Origin: a virus
Virus record (IMG/VR): IMGVR_UViG_3300047375_000099
Location: 1-40,482 of that record
DNA: 40,482 nt
Strand: one strand, 5' to 3'
A program made the position numbers and the translations under genes. Positions 1-6,710 of the stretch are shown here, one piece after another (the first letter of the stretch is position 1; each line of letters starts with the position of its first letter). A model generated the notes under the pieces. That model saw only the letters and a list, made by a program, of their open reading frames with translations. It was not told the DNA's origin and made no database searches.

Positions 1-127
1 TTAGGAGAAATAGATGACCTAAACTTACTCCAAGCAGCGTTGTCAAATTCTTCTGAATAAGGTATTAAATTTGTAGATTGTGGCTCTAATAATAAACTAG
101 GGCATCCACTTACAACACCATCAATCA
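1..127. repeat. Direct repeat, copy 1 (contig-closing overlap; copy 2 at 29724-29850)
   Basis: Bases 1-108 are identical to 29724-29831. There is one mismatch (C at 109, T at 29832), then identity to 127/29850 and abrupt divergence. Offset between copies is 29723. The repeat lies inside two homologous fibre genes in the same orientation. Its position at the first base of the window suggests an assembly overlap or a circular closure point rather than a genetic element. Confidence 0.9.
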
Positions 128-305
128 TTGGGTAGTTTAGTCTTGATTGTCCGTTTGCTACTGTTTCTATTAGTCCTTGTGAATTTATTCTTGTTGCTGA
201 ACCACTACGAGTAAAGTCAAAATCCCCACTACCATCTGATGGTAATACAGAGAAAACTTTTGAGCCTTGTGAAGCTGGTATTAATGCTAATTTTGGTTTT
301 GCCAT
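1..305 (-). CDS. LamG-like tail fibre / receptor-binding protein, type A copy (3' end cut by window edge)
   Basis: The gene starts at 305 and runs off the left edge, so only about 101 N-terminal residues are visible. They match the start of the protein at 28751-30031: a hydrophobic SKVFSVLP stretch, GDFDFTR, ATRINSQGLIE, then IDGVV.GCPSLLLEPQSTN. Proteins with this start in Bacteroidetes phages carry concanavalin/LamG-like sugar-binding domains and act as distal tail fibres; that role is inferred. The gene follows a 60-residue protein by 4 nt. Bases 1-108 are identical to 29724-29831, while 128-305 has diverged, so identity ends abruptly inside the gene. Confidence 0.75.
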   Translation of the reverse strand, partial: MAKPKLALIPASQGSKVFSVLPSDGSGDFDFTRSGSATRINSQGLIETVANGQSRLNYPMIDGVVSGCPSLLLEPQSTNLIPYSEEFDNAAWSKFRSSISP

Positions 306-309
306 TGTT

Positions 310-492
310 TTAGTTTTGTATGTCTTGTATTCCTATTGTATGTATTGCATCAGCTAAACACTTAACTGCTTCAACCTCTTGTCTATCGTTCATATTAAAC
401 TGTCCTTGTATCATTTCAGTAGATGTACCAATAGAAGATGCAGTTTGGATTGTGTTACCCCACCAAGTGCTATCGTATATTTCGTTTGCCAT
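310..492 (-). CDS. Small virion-associated protein of unknown function, type A copy
   Basis: A 60-residue protein starting MANEIYDSTWWGNTI. The equivalent type B protein (30075-30248) starts MANEIYNTSWWGSPE and sits at the same place, between the small basic gene and the fibre, which supports a real gene. The C-terminus (VEAVKCLADAI) resembles the tail of the RVIADGGTxE mini-domain found in type B proteins but lacks the DGG core. Function is unknown; location suggests a neck or fibre-attachment part. Confidence 0.7.
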   Translation of the reverse strand: MANEIYDSTWWGNTIQTASSIGTSTEMIQGQFNMNDRQEVEAVKCLADAIHTIGIQDIQN

Positions 493-568
493 TATCTTTT
501 TCTTTTTTTGTTAGATACTTTTTTAACTTAACAACATTCGTATTTTTTGGTTTGTACATTACTTTCAT
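470..568 (-). CDS. Tiny basic protein, type A copy
   Basis: A 32-residue lysine-rich protein (MKVMYKPKNTNVVKLKKYL...). The stop codon of the adaptor gene overlaps its ATG (TAATG), and its end overlaps the next gene. Type B has a homologue of 29 residues (MTYKPKKKNIEKLKVFL...) in the identical position at 30238-30327. Conservation of position, length and the YKPK..N..KLK pattern is the evidence that it is translated. Function unknown. Confidence 0.6.
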   Translation of the reverse strand: MKVMYKPKNTNVVKLKKYLTKKEKDNGKRNIR

Positions 569-1068
569 TATAATACCCAATTACTTGAATTTACATCTTT
601 GTCTGGATATACATCAGAATCTGTGTTACTTGTATATTCTGGAAACAAAGTACTATTAAAACAAATGTAATCTACAAATCTTCTTGTGTAATATTCTGCA
701 AAATCTCTTTGTTTTTGTACTAAAAAATCAACTTCATCTTTTGTTGCACTTTCAGAATTTTCTGATGTGTGTTTAAATACTCCACCATTCTTTACTTGAT
801 ATGCTGCAAATGGTAAATAATCAACCATTGCGTAATGTATCAACATTGGTTGTATGTAATCTGTAACTAAAGATAAATAATTACCAGTTAAACTATCTGC
901 AATTATATCTGCTGATATTTTATTATATAACTTACTTCCTAAATAGTTTTGTATATGTATCTCTTGTGCAATCTTAACAAATTGTATGAATTTATCTGTA
1001 TCAACGTTTCCATCAATAATACTATTCTTTACTAAATCTGTTCTACTTATAAATAATGCAGTTGCCAT
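568..1068 (-). CDS. Head-tail adaptor (connector) protein, type A copy
   Basis: A 166-residue protein directly downstream of the portal gene. The N-terminus (FISRTDLVKNSIIDGNVDTDKFIQFVKIAQEIHIQ) is helical and close to the type B copy at 30324-30830. Size, position after the portal and the central YAAYQVK-type segment fit the DUF6712-like adaptor family of Bacteroidetes phages, which forms the ring under the portal. The exact family name is from memory; the connector role rests mainly on context. Confidence 0.6.
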   Translation of the reverse strand: MATALFISRTDLVKNSIIDGNVDTDKFIQFVKIAQEIHIQNYLGSKLYNKISADIIADSLTGNYLSLVTDYIQPMLIHYAMVDYLPFAAYQVKNGGVFKHTSENSESATKDEVDFLVQKQRDFAEYYTRRFVDYICFNSTLFPEYTSNTDSDVYPDKDVNSSNWVL

Positions 1069-1071
1069 TTA

Positions 1072-2898
1072 TTATCTCTTTTTATTTACAAATCCGTTAT
1101 TTGGCATATCCGTTGGTCTTTTAGCAACTTCTTTTGCATTTACCTCTGGTTTAAAACCCTCTTTCTTTGCCTTATTTACACTTACTTCTGCATTTGGATT
1201 ACCCACATCTGGTTTAGTACTTGGTGTTTTTGCTTTGTAAGTTTTTCTCATCCAAAAATGATGACAATCTCCTCCACCTTTATAAAGCCATATATCATAA
1301 GTATCAGCACCATTCAATCCCCAACCAGCATTAACTGCTCTTTGGCTCATTTGCTGAATATCTTCTTTTCTGTATATCTTTTTTGCTGCAACCATTTTTG
1401 AACAAAACTCTCTACTATTGTTATTTACTCTTAATGGTGCGTATTGATATCTTACTTTGAATTGTACTCCTTCTTCATTTTCTCCATCTTGTTCACTCTT
1501 TGCATTTGGTCTAGCAGTTCCAGTTGTTGCTAAATTCCAAACTTTTGACAATACAGATAATTTAGGATTGTTTAATTTATTTAGTTCTTCGTCTAACTCA
1601 TCTTCAGCATCGTAATCAACTTTTCTTTCATCAATCAATTCCCAGTTTTCTAAATCTTCATCTTCTCCAAATTCTTCTAAATCAGAAAATACCTTTGACA
1701 TCTTAACACCAGTTTCTTCTTCTCTTGTTTCCTCGTCTTTTACGTTGTCTAAATCCAAGAATTGTAATGGTTGTAACGTCTTAAAGTATAGATTTAAGGC
1801 AATATTATTAAAAGCAAGTATTTTATCAAACGCATCAGTTAAAAGTTCTTGAAAAGGCACTATAACTGTGTTATGCATTAAAATAGATGCAGTTTTTAAC
1901 TCGTCGGCATTGTTTCCAAGTCCACTTGAATCTTTTATACCTAATAACATAGGAGATACAATTCTATGAGATACCATTATCTTCTTTTGTGATTCGTCAC
2001 TTAAGAATTGGTATTGGTTATGTGCATCACTTAATTGTACTGGTGTAATATCAGCAGCTGATTCTTTATCATCGTTAAAAGCAAGTATAAATTTACCAGC
2101 ATTTGAACTACCTTGAAATTTAGCTTTTATTTTGTTTTCTACTAAAGTTTGTTTTTCTTCGTCTGGTACTCCGTTGTTAAAATTGATTAACATTGATGGA
2201 GCAAGACCATTCATTATATTGTTTAAGTGATAGTTACTTATTTCTTCTTCTAACTCTGCATATTGTAAACCACCTTGATAATCTGGCGTACTATAATAAT
2301 ACATACCAGCAACATAAGGTTTTACATATAATATCTCAATTGGTTGTGGTGTACTTGAAACACCAAAAGCTGGTATTCTTAAAGGTTTATCACTTGGTTT
2401 TATATTTGCCCAATCTGGATGATAGTAATATGCTTGTACTTGTTTATCTCCTTCAATACACTTCTCTGCTCTTAAAGTTTCTATTGGCAAGTGTTCTACT
2501 TTAGCAATAGATTGTTTATCTTTTGAATAAATTACTTGTATTGCACATTGTCCAGTTAGTTTTAAATCGTATGATAATTGTCTAACAACATCTTTTTTAA
2601 ATAAAGATATCATTCTTGCATAACTCTCTGGTTTCTTTGCACTATCAGTTGCATCTAAACCTTTTCCATATATCATTTGAGATATACCATTTACACAAGC
2701 ATTATTTGTAGCACTTCCGTTAAATCTGTCTATTAAGAACTGAAAGTAATTATTGTCTGCTCCAAATTCAACCCATTCTTTTGATTTAGATTCTACAACT
2801 TGTGGAGATGTGTAAGTAGATAAATTTACAAAACTAACTTTAGAATTGTTTTTATTTGCCACCTTTGGCTTTCTGTATTTATTTATGTGTTTACTCAT
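1072..2898 (-). CDS. Portal protein with C-terminal accessory domain, type A copy
   Basis: A 608-residue protein. Residues about 30-400 are the portal body: YGADNNYFQ-type start, RNG/NGISQMIYGKG, LKLTGQCAIQVIY, LPIETLRAEKC and SHRIVSPMLLGIKDSSGLGNNADE, typical of portals in flavobacterial phages. An acidic linker follows. The last 150 residues hold an extra domain (FKVRYQYAPL, MVAAKKIYRKEDI, GAD.Y.IWLYKGGG.CHHFW) also present in type B (30831-32903). Type B has about 70 more residues in the linker. The portal forms the dodecameric DNA gate at the capsid vertex. The 4-nt overlap with the upstream connector gene indicates co-translation. Confidence 0.85.
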   Translation of the reverse strand: MSKHINKYRKPKVANKNNSKVSFVNLSTYTSPQVVESKSKEWVEFGADNNYFQFLIDRFNGSATNNACVNGISQMIYGKGLDATDSAKKPESYARMISLFKKDVVRQLSYDLKLTGQCAIQVIYSKDKQSIAKVEHLPIETLRAEKCIEGDKQVQAYYYHPDWANIKPSDKPLRIPAFGVSSTPQPIEILYVKPYVAGMYYYSTPDYQGGLQYAELEEEISNYHLNNIMNGLAPSMLINFNNGVPDEEKQTLVENKIKAKFQGSSNAGKFILAFNDDKESAADITPVQLSDAHNQYQFLSDESQKKIMVSHRIVSPMLLGIKDSSGLGNNADELKTASILMHNTVIVPFQELLTDAFDKILAFNNIALNLYFKTLQPLQFLDLDNVKDEETREEETGVKMSKVFSDLEEFGEDEDLENWELIDERKVDYDAEDELDEELNKLNNPKLSVLSKVWNLATTGTARPNAKSEQDGENEEGVQFKVRYQYAPLRVNNNSREFCSKMVAAKKIYRKEDIQQMSQRAVNAGWGLNGADTYDIWLYKGGGDCHHFWMRKTYKAKTPSTKPDVGNPNAEVSVNKAKKEGFKPEVNAKEVAKRPTDMPNNGFVNKKR

Positions 2899-3257
2899 AA
2901 TATTATAAAGTCATTGTTACCACTCTTTTCTTTGTACACATCTTTATTTACTGTATAGTGTTCGTTATTAGATTGGTTTGTTGATTGTGCAGTACAAAAT
3001 ATTTTATCTCTGTAAATAATATCTGCTTCTGTTACAGAGCCTTGACCATTATAAACTTTTAAATCATAAAATCTACCTTCAACCAATGTAAATACATTTG
3101 TTAGTTCAACATAGTTTTTATTAATTATAGCTGATGGTAAAATTGTTACTTCATTATTCGTACTGTCATCCCTTAATTTTATTGTAACACTTGTTGAATA
3201 TACTCTTGGTATAATCTTTATTGTTTGTGCGTTTGTTGTAGGTAACAAATGTTTCAT
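2895..3257 (-). CDS. Small structural/connector protein, type A copy
   Basis: A 120-residue protein with a beta-rich start (IKIIPRVYSTSVTIKLRDDSTNN) shared with the type B protein at 32900-33364. It ends ADIIYRDKIFCT. Type B carries about 28 extra residues before that motif (an RVISSGGTFE mini-domain insertion). Overlaps the portal start by 4 nt. A terminator lies just upstream and an AT-rich TATTATATA element sits exactly 3 nt before its ATG, so it probably opens a transcript containing portal and adaptor. Function beyond 'virion-associated' is not recognised. Confidence 0.65.
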   Translation of the reverse strand: MKHLLPTTNAQTIKIIPRVYSTSVTIKLRDDSTNNEVTILPSAIINKNYVELTNVFTLVEGRFYDLKVYNGQGSVTEADIIYRDKIFCTAQSTNQSNNEHYTVNKDVYKEKSGNNDFIIL

Positions 3258-3260
3258 ATA

Positions 3261-3269
3261 TATATAATA
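3261..3269 (-). promoter_or_regulatory. TATTATATA element 3 nt before a start codon (type A motif)
   Basis: On the minus strand this reads GTATTATATA, then 3 nt, then the ATG at 3257. Copies with identical 3-nt spacing occur before the starts at 5499, 6674 and 14008. A terminator hairpin lies just upstream at 3301-3332. It could be a -10-like promoter giving a nearly leaderless mRNA. That role is inferred. Confidence 0.45.
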
Positions 3270-3300
3270 CTAAAAGTTTGTATTTTTATTTATTACACAT

Positions 3301-3332
3301 AAAAAAAAAGGTAATCAATTAAGACTACCTTT
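3301..3332 (-). terminator. Rho-independent terminator after the tube-like gene
   Basis: On the minus strand AAAGGTAGTC, a TTAATT loop, then GATTACCTTT and a run of nine T. It lies between the tube-like gene (ends 3358) and the next gene (starts 3257). Confidence 0.8.
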
Positions 3333-3357
3333 CTTTAAAAACAAATTATGAAAAAAA

Positions 3358-3885
3358 CTATGCGTTAGGGTCTATTTGAGATGCACTTTCATTAGCAGTT
3401 ATAACAGTTGATGTTACAAAAAATGCTGGGTCAGTTTCTTGACCTTCTAACGTTAAAGTAAACCCACTTAAATCTCCCATTGCAGCACCAGATACAATTG
3501 TACCTCCAGTTACTTCTGCTCCGTGTTCTAATCCTACCATAAAGAAATTACCATTGTAATCTTCTATTGCAACGTGTGGACGTGCAGTAGCCAATAATTT
3601 TATTTCTTCTTGTGTAGCTTTATCTAAAACTGGTAAAGTTAAATTTAAAGTTTGTGTGTAAAATGTAGTTCCGTTTTCTCTTGAACTATTAATTGTGGTT
3701 TCTAGTGAAGAATTACCTTTGATATCAAATTTGAAAAAGTCTGGTGTTCCAGCAATTGCAGTAATCTCTCCAGATGCTATTGTAGTTGCTCCCAACGTAC
3801 CATAATCTGCGAAATAAACTGCTTTTAAGCCACCAACACTACTTTTACAAGGTAAAGCTCTACCAGATGTAAGTAAACAAGCCAT
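3358..3885 (-). CDS. Probable major tail tube-like structural protein, type A copy
   Basis: A 175-residue protein starting MACLLTSGRALPCKSSVGG with KAVYFADYGTLG, GNSSLETTINSSRENGTTFY, LTLPVLD and GDLSGFTLTLEG. The type B copy (33463-33993) shares all these blocks. This family is common in flavobacterial phages and appears as an abundant virion protein; a tube-like beta-sandwich is the likely fold, but whether it is tail tube or head decoration is not settled from sequence. It follows the major capsid gene, separated by a terminator hairpin, and has its own terminator. Confidence 0.55.
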   Translation of the reverse strand: MACLLTSGRALPCKSSVGGLKAVYFADYGTLGATTIASGEITAIAGTPDFFKFDIKGNSSLETTINSSRENGTTFYTQTLNLTLPVLDKATQEEIKLLATARPHVAIEDYNGNFFMVGLEHGAEVTGGTIVSGAAMGDLSGFTLTLEGQETDPAFFVTSTVITANESASQIDPNA

Positions 3886-3910
3886 TGATTTTTATTTTTT
3901 TAAGTTATTA

Positions 3911-3941
3911 AAAAAGGGTAAGCAGATGAACTACCTACCCT
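3911..3941 (-). terminator. Terminator or attenuator between capsid and tube-like genes, type A
   Basis: On the minus strand GGGTA, a 15-nt spacer, TACCC and then TTTTTT. It sits in the gap between the major capsid gene (ends 3964) and the tube-like gene (starts 3885). Type B has a longer hairpin at the same place (34011-34046). Partial termination here could set the ratio of the two proteins. Confidence 0.65.
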
Positions 3942-3963
3942 CATTATTATTATTGTTATTAGA

Positions 3964-4872
3964 TTATAGTCCTAATCCGTAAGATACGATATCTTCAACA
4001 ACTGCATATTGTACTCCAGCAGTATATCTCATAATGAAACGTACATTTTGAGAACCATCTAAATCAGCCATATCTAATACTTTTACTTCGTTGTGGTCTG
4101 ATAAAAGTCCAGTTCCAAAGAATAAGTTAGATTTTTGTGCTGCTATTGCATTGTTGTCAGAAAGTCCGTTACAAGCTACAACTTTTACACCATCAAAGTA
4201 CTCAACATCCATATCTTGGTTATGTCCAGCTCCAGCAGTTTGGAATCCTCCTAAAGCTCTTTTGTAAGCTCTAAAGATGTTTTGTGCAACATAGATATAT
4301 AAATCTTCTTTTCCATATACTTCACTTGGAATAGCATCTACGATATCTCCTAGTTTTTCAACTACGTTTGAAGATGTTACGGCAGCACCAGCAATTTTCT
4401 TTGCTCCAGTATGTCCAGCATCAGCATTCAATAAAGTTTTGAAACCATCAAAAGTTCCAGCACCAGCTACACCAGCCCAGATATCTTTTTCAGTTTGGTC
4501 TGCAATTGATTCAGCCATTAATCCGATAAAGTAATCAGAAAAGTTAGCTGGTAAACTATCACTAGCAGAATATCCCATTGATACTGCTTCCCAATCAGAT
4601 TTGAAAGGAGTTTTACACAATTCTAAATTTACTTGTAATTCTTTTGGCTCAATAATCTTTTCTGTTAAAGCAACAGTTCCAGCATCTGTAAAATCACAAG
4701 ATGCATTTGCAATAGCACCAGAAAGACTTACTCTTTTTAATACTTCTTTAAACTTTACGTTTGGCTTAACTTCAATTAAGTTGTTAGCGATTGTATTTCC
4801 AGATAAAAGTGCTGCTGATACATATTTACCAGCAAATTCTCCAGCATACGTTGTTGTAATTGATAAACTCAT
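3964..4872 (-). CDS. Major capsid protein, type A copy
   Basis: A 302-residue protein with YAGEFAGKYVSAALLS, IEPKELQVNLELCKTPF..DWE, a central EDLYIYVAQNIFRAYKRAL segment and the end VRFIMRYTAGVQYAVVEDIVSYG. Its order after the acidic scaffold-like gene, its length, and its close type B partner (34069-35043) support an HK97-fold major capsid protein. No separate N-terminal delta domain is obvious, which fits a separate scaffold gene. The gap to the scaffold-like gene is 3 nt. Confidence 0.8.
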   Translation of the reverse strand: MSLSITTTYAGEFAGKYVSAALLSGNTIANNLIEVKPNVKFKEVLKRVSLSGAIANASCDFTDAGTVALTEKIIEPKELQVNLELCKTPFKSDWEAVSMGYSASDSLPANFSDYFIGLMAESIADQTEKDIWAGVAGAGTFDGFKTLLNADAGHTGAKKIAGAAVTSSNVVEKLGDIVDAIPSEVYGKEDLYIYVAQNIFRAYKRALGGFQTAGAGHNQDMDVEYFDGVKVVACNGLSDNNAIAAQKSNLFFGTGLLSDHNEVKVLDMADLDGSQNVRFIMRYTAGVQYAVVEDIVSYGLGL

Positions 4873-4875
4873 TTT

Positions 4876-5499
4876 TTATTTGTTTATTTTGTTAAATATT
4901 CTACTTCTTAATGTGTTTTTATTCCCTTTTTGAGAATAAAGGATTGTTTCTTTTTTGTCAGATACATTCTCTGGATTGTGAGAAATACCTTCAACTTCTT
5001 CAGCAGATAACTCTACTTTTTCTTCTTTTACTTCTTCTGATAATTCAACAACTACTTCTTCTGCAACAACTTCTGTTTTAGATAATTTTAGTTCGTTGAT
5101 TTCAGTTCTTAATTTTTCAATTTCAGAGAAAAACATTTCTTCTGATATTGATTTAACTATTTTCTTTGGAGATGCAGTTTCTGTTGCTAATTCTTCTTCA
5201 ACAACTTCTTCTGCTTCTGTTTCTTCAACTGCTTCTTCTTCAACTTCAGCTTCTGCTTCAGCTTCTTTGATTTCAGCAATGATACCTTCTTCAGAAACTA
5301 CTATAACCATACCATCTTCAGTTTCGTATTCTCCAACTGGTACTGCAACTCTTTCTTCGTCTGCAATAACAAAGATTTCTGCACCAGCTTCAAATTTTTC
5401 AGCTTCTAGGATAGCACCATTATCAAGTTTCATTTGTTCTAGCTTTACTTCAATACCAAGTACTGCTCTAACCTTGTTAAGTGTGTCTTTCGTGTTCAT
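4876..5499 (-). CDS. Acidic scaffold-like protein, type A copy
   Basis: A 207-residue protein. Residues about 1-80 contain MNTKDTLNKVRAVLGIEVKLEQMKLDNG and VPVGEYETEDGMVIVVSEEG, a small beta-rich domain. A very acidic glutamate-rich stretch (about 80-115), a predicted coiled coil (FFSEIEKLRTEINELK) and a basic C-terminus follow. The type B copy (35050-35703) has the same plan. Position between protease and major capsid gene and the charged helical middle suggest a head scaffold cleaved during maturation. This is inferred from context. Confidence 0.6.
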   Translation of the reverse strand: MNTKDTLNKVRAVLGIEVKLEQMKLDNGAILEAEKFEAGAEIFVIADEERVAVPVGEYETEDGMVIVVSEEGIIAEIKEAEAEAEVEEEAVEETEAEEVVEEELATETASPKKIVKSISEEMFFSEIEKLRTEINELKLSKTEVVAEEVVVELSEEVKEEKVELSAEEVEGISHNPENVSDKKETILYSQKGNKNTLRSRIFNKINK

Positions 5500-5502
5500 A
5501 TT

Positions 5503-5511
5503 TATATAATA
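5503..5511 (-). promoter_or_regulatory. TATTATATA element 3 nt before the scaffold-like start
   Basis: TATTATATA on the minus strand, then AAT, then the ATG at 5499. Spacing is identical to the copies before 3257, 6674 and 14008. The orthologous type B position has CGTTATA instead. Confidence 0.45.
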
Positions 5512-5541
5512 AAATTTAGTTAATATTTTGTATTTTCAACT

Positions 5542-5676
5542 TTATTCTTCTTCCTCTGATGCACTTATTCTACCAATACCTTGTTTCCAATAGTATGGTG
5601 TCTTGCAATTTTTATCATTTTTATTTTTGCAATCTATTGAATAAGTATTTTTACATTTACAATATACTGCTCTCAT
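5542..5676 (-). CDS. Small Cys-rich virion-module protein, type A copy
   Basis: A 44-residue protein, MRAVYCKCKNTYSIDC.. ending QGIGRISASEEEE. Its ATG overlaps the protease stop (TAATG). The type B homologue at 35743-35910 has RACLCWDTNTYSRDCCDGS..AQGIGNI, so CxC, TYSxxC and QGIGxI are conserved. The Cys spacing suggests a metal-binding knuckle. Such small genes are common next to the protease in flavobacterial phages; function unknown. Confidence 0.65.
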   Translation of the reverse strand: MRAVYCKCKNTYSIDCKNKNDKNCKTPYYWKQGIGRISASEEEE

Positions 5677-6674
5677 TATGATAATAGTTTTTTAAGTTCT
5701 TCTAATTGCTCTAACTCGTCAAGTTTTCTTGATGCCCAATTAACACCAGCAGTACCACCCCAAGCATCCCACATAAGACCACCACATCCTTCTGAATATG
5801 GTACATCTTTGTGTTGTTGATGTCTTTTAAATGATGCCATTCTAGCAATCGTATCTCTGCTTATTGGTTGTCTTTTTGCTAATTGATTTGCTCTTGCTTT
5901 TCCAGTTGCTTCTCCACAACTTCCCCATCCATTTTTCTCTACCCAAGCTAATGCTCTTTTTGCATTGTTTGTTGCTCCTTGTGGATAGTCTGTATAAGAT
6001 GCTAATTCTTCTTCGTATTGTTTTGACTTACTATGTGTCCAACCTTTCTTTGTGTACTTGTCGTGTTCTTCTTTTGTCATTATCTTAACACTTGCACCAG
6101 TTTTAGGATTGTACATAGTGTGAGGATATTTCATCAAATGTTCTTTTAGCTCTTCGTTTGGTCTTTCCATCTTGTCAGCAAAGTAACCTTCTATTGAAAA
6201 ACCTTTTACTTTACCAGTCTTTACATAGTCATTCCAAATCTCATCATTCTCTACTTTTACACTACCCATCCAAGTTCCAACTGGAACATCTAAACCATAT
6301 AAAGCAGTCTTGTCTTTTTGTTTATCTTCTACTATCCAACTTTCAACAAGCGTTAAGTCTTTTAATTGTGCATCGTGTTCTAATGTTGAATTAGATTGAT
6401 TACCATTCTGTAAATACATTTGAGATGCTTTTGCAACAGTCTTTTCAGAAAAGAAAATATAGTACTCATCTTCTCCAGACTTTCTGTAAATAGGTTTTTT
6501 AGGTATTAATAAAGCACCCATTAACAAACGTTTCTCTTTATCTATTTCAGCAAGTTTAATTTCTTGTTTATTAAGTGCAATAAAGTCAGATTCAATTGCT
6601 GGATTCTCAACAACAGAAATAGCTTCTACTCCTATTGCTTCTTCATCATCTAAAATAAGTTCTATTATTTTCAT
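5676..6674 (-). CDS. XkdF-like head maturation protease with extra C-terminal domain, type A copy
   Basis: 332 residues. Residues 1-170 match the XkdF-like phage serine protease family: NSTLEH (His100), LVESWIVED, VGTWMG.VKV and KGFSIEG (Ser160), the His and Ser being likely catalytic. It should process scaffold and capsid during head assembly. Residues 170-332 form an additional module (YPQGATNNAKRALAWVEKNG, ANQLAKRQPISRDTIARMASF, GCGGLMWDAWGG) that is missing from the type B protein (35897-36505, 202 residues). The module is familiar from other Bacteroidetes phage structural proteins, but I do not know its function. The gene follows tape measure. Confidence 0.75.
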   Translation of the reverse strand: MKIIELILDDEEAIGVEAISVVENPAIESDFIALNKQEIKLAEIDKEKRLLMGALLIPKKPIYRKSGEDEYYIFFSEKTVAKASQMYLQNGNQSNSTLEHDAQLKDLTLVESWIVEDKQKDKTALYGLDVPVGTWMGSVKVENDEIWNDYVKTGKVKGFSIEGYFADKMERPNEELKEHLMKYPHTMYNPKTGASVKIMTKEEHDKYTKKGWTHSKSKQYEEELASYTDYPQGATNNAKRALAWVEKNGWGSCGEATGKARANQLAKRQPISRDTIARMASFKRHQQHKDVPYSEGCGGLMWDAWGGTAGVNWASRKLDELEQLEELKKLLS

Positions 6675-6677
6675 AAT

Positions 6678-6686
6678 TATATAATA
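6678..6686 (-). promoter_or_regulatory. TATTATATA element 3 nt before the protease start
   Basis: TATTATATA on the minus strand, then ATT, then the ATG at 6674. One of four copies with exact 3-nt spacing to a start codon. Confidence 0.45.
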
Positions 6687-6710
6687 TTTTTTTAGTGTTA
6701 TTTTATATTT

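Noticed and set aside
320-1240. Plus-strand open frames here and elsewhere in the window
   Set aside because: They overlap conserved minus-strand genes, have low-complexity Leu/Phe/Tyr/Ser-rich translations and no conserved motifs or spacing.
5060-5290. Glu-rich simple-sequence stretch as a tandem DNA repeat
   Set aside because: It encodes the acidic region of the scaffold-like protein and the repeats are irregular; type B has a similar acidic region with different bases.
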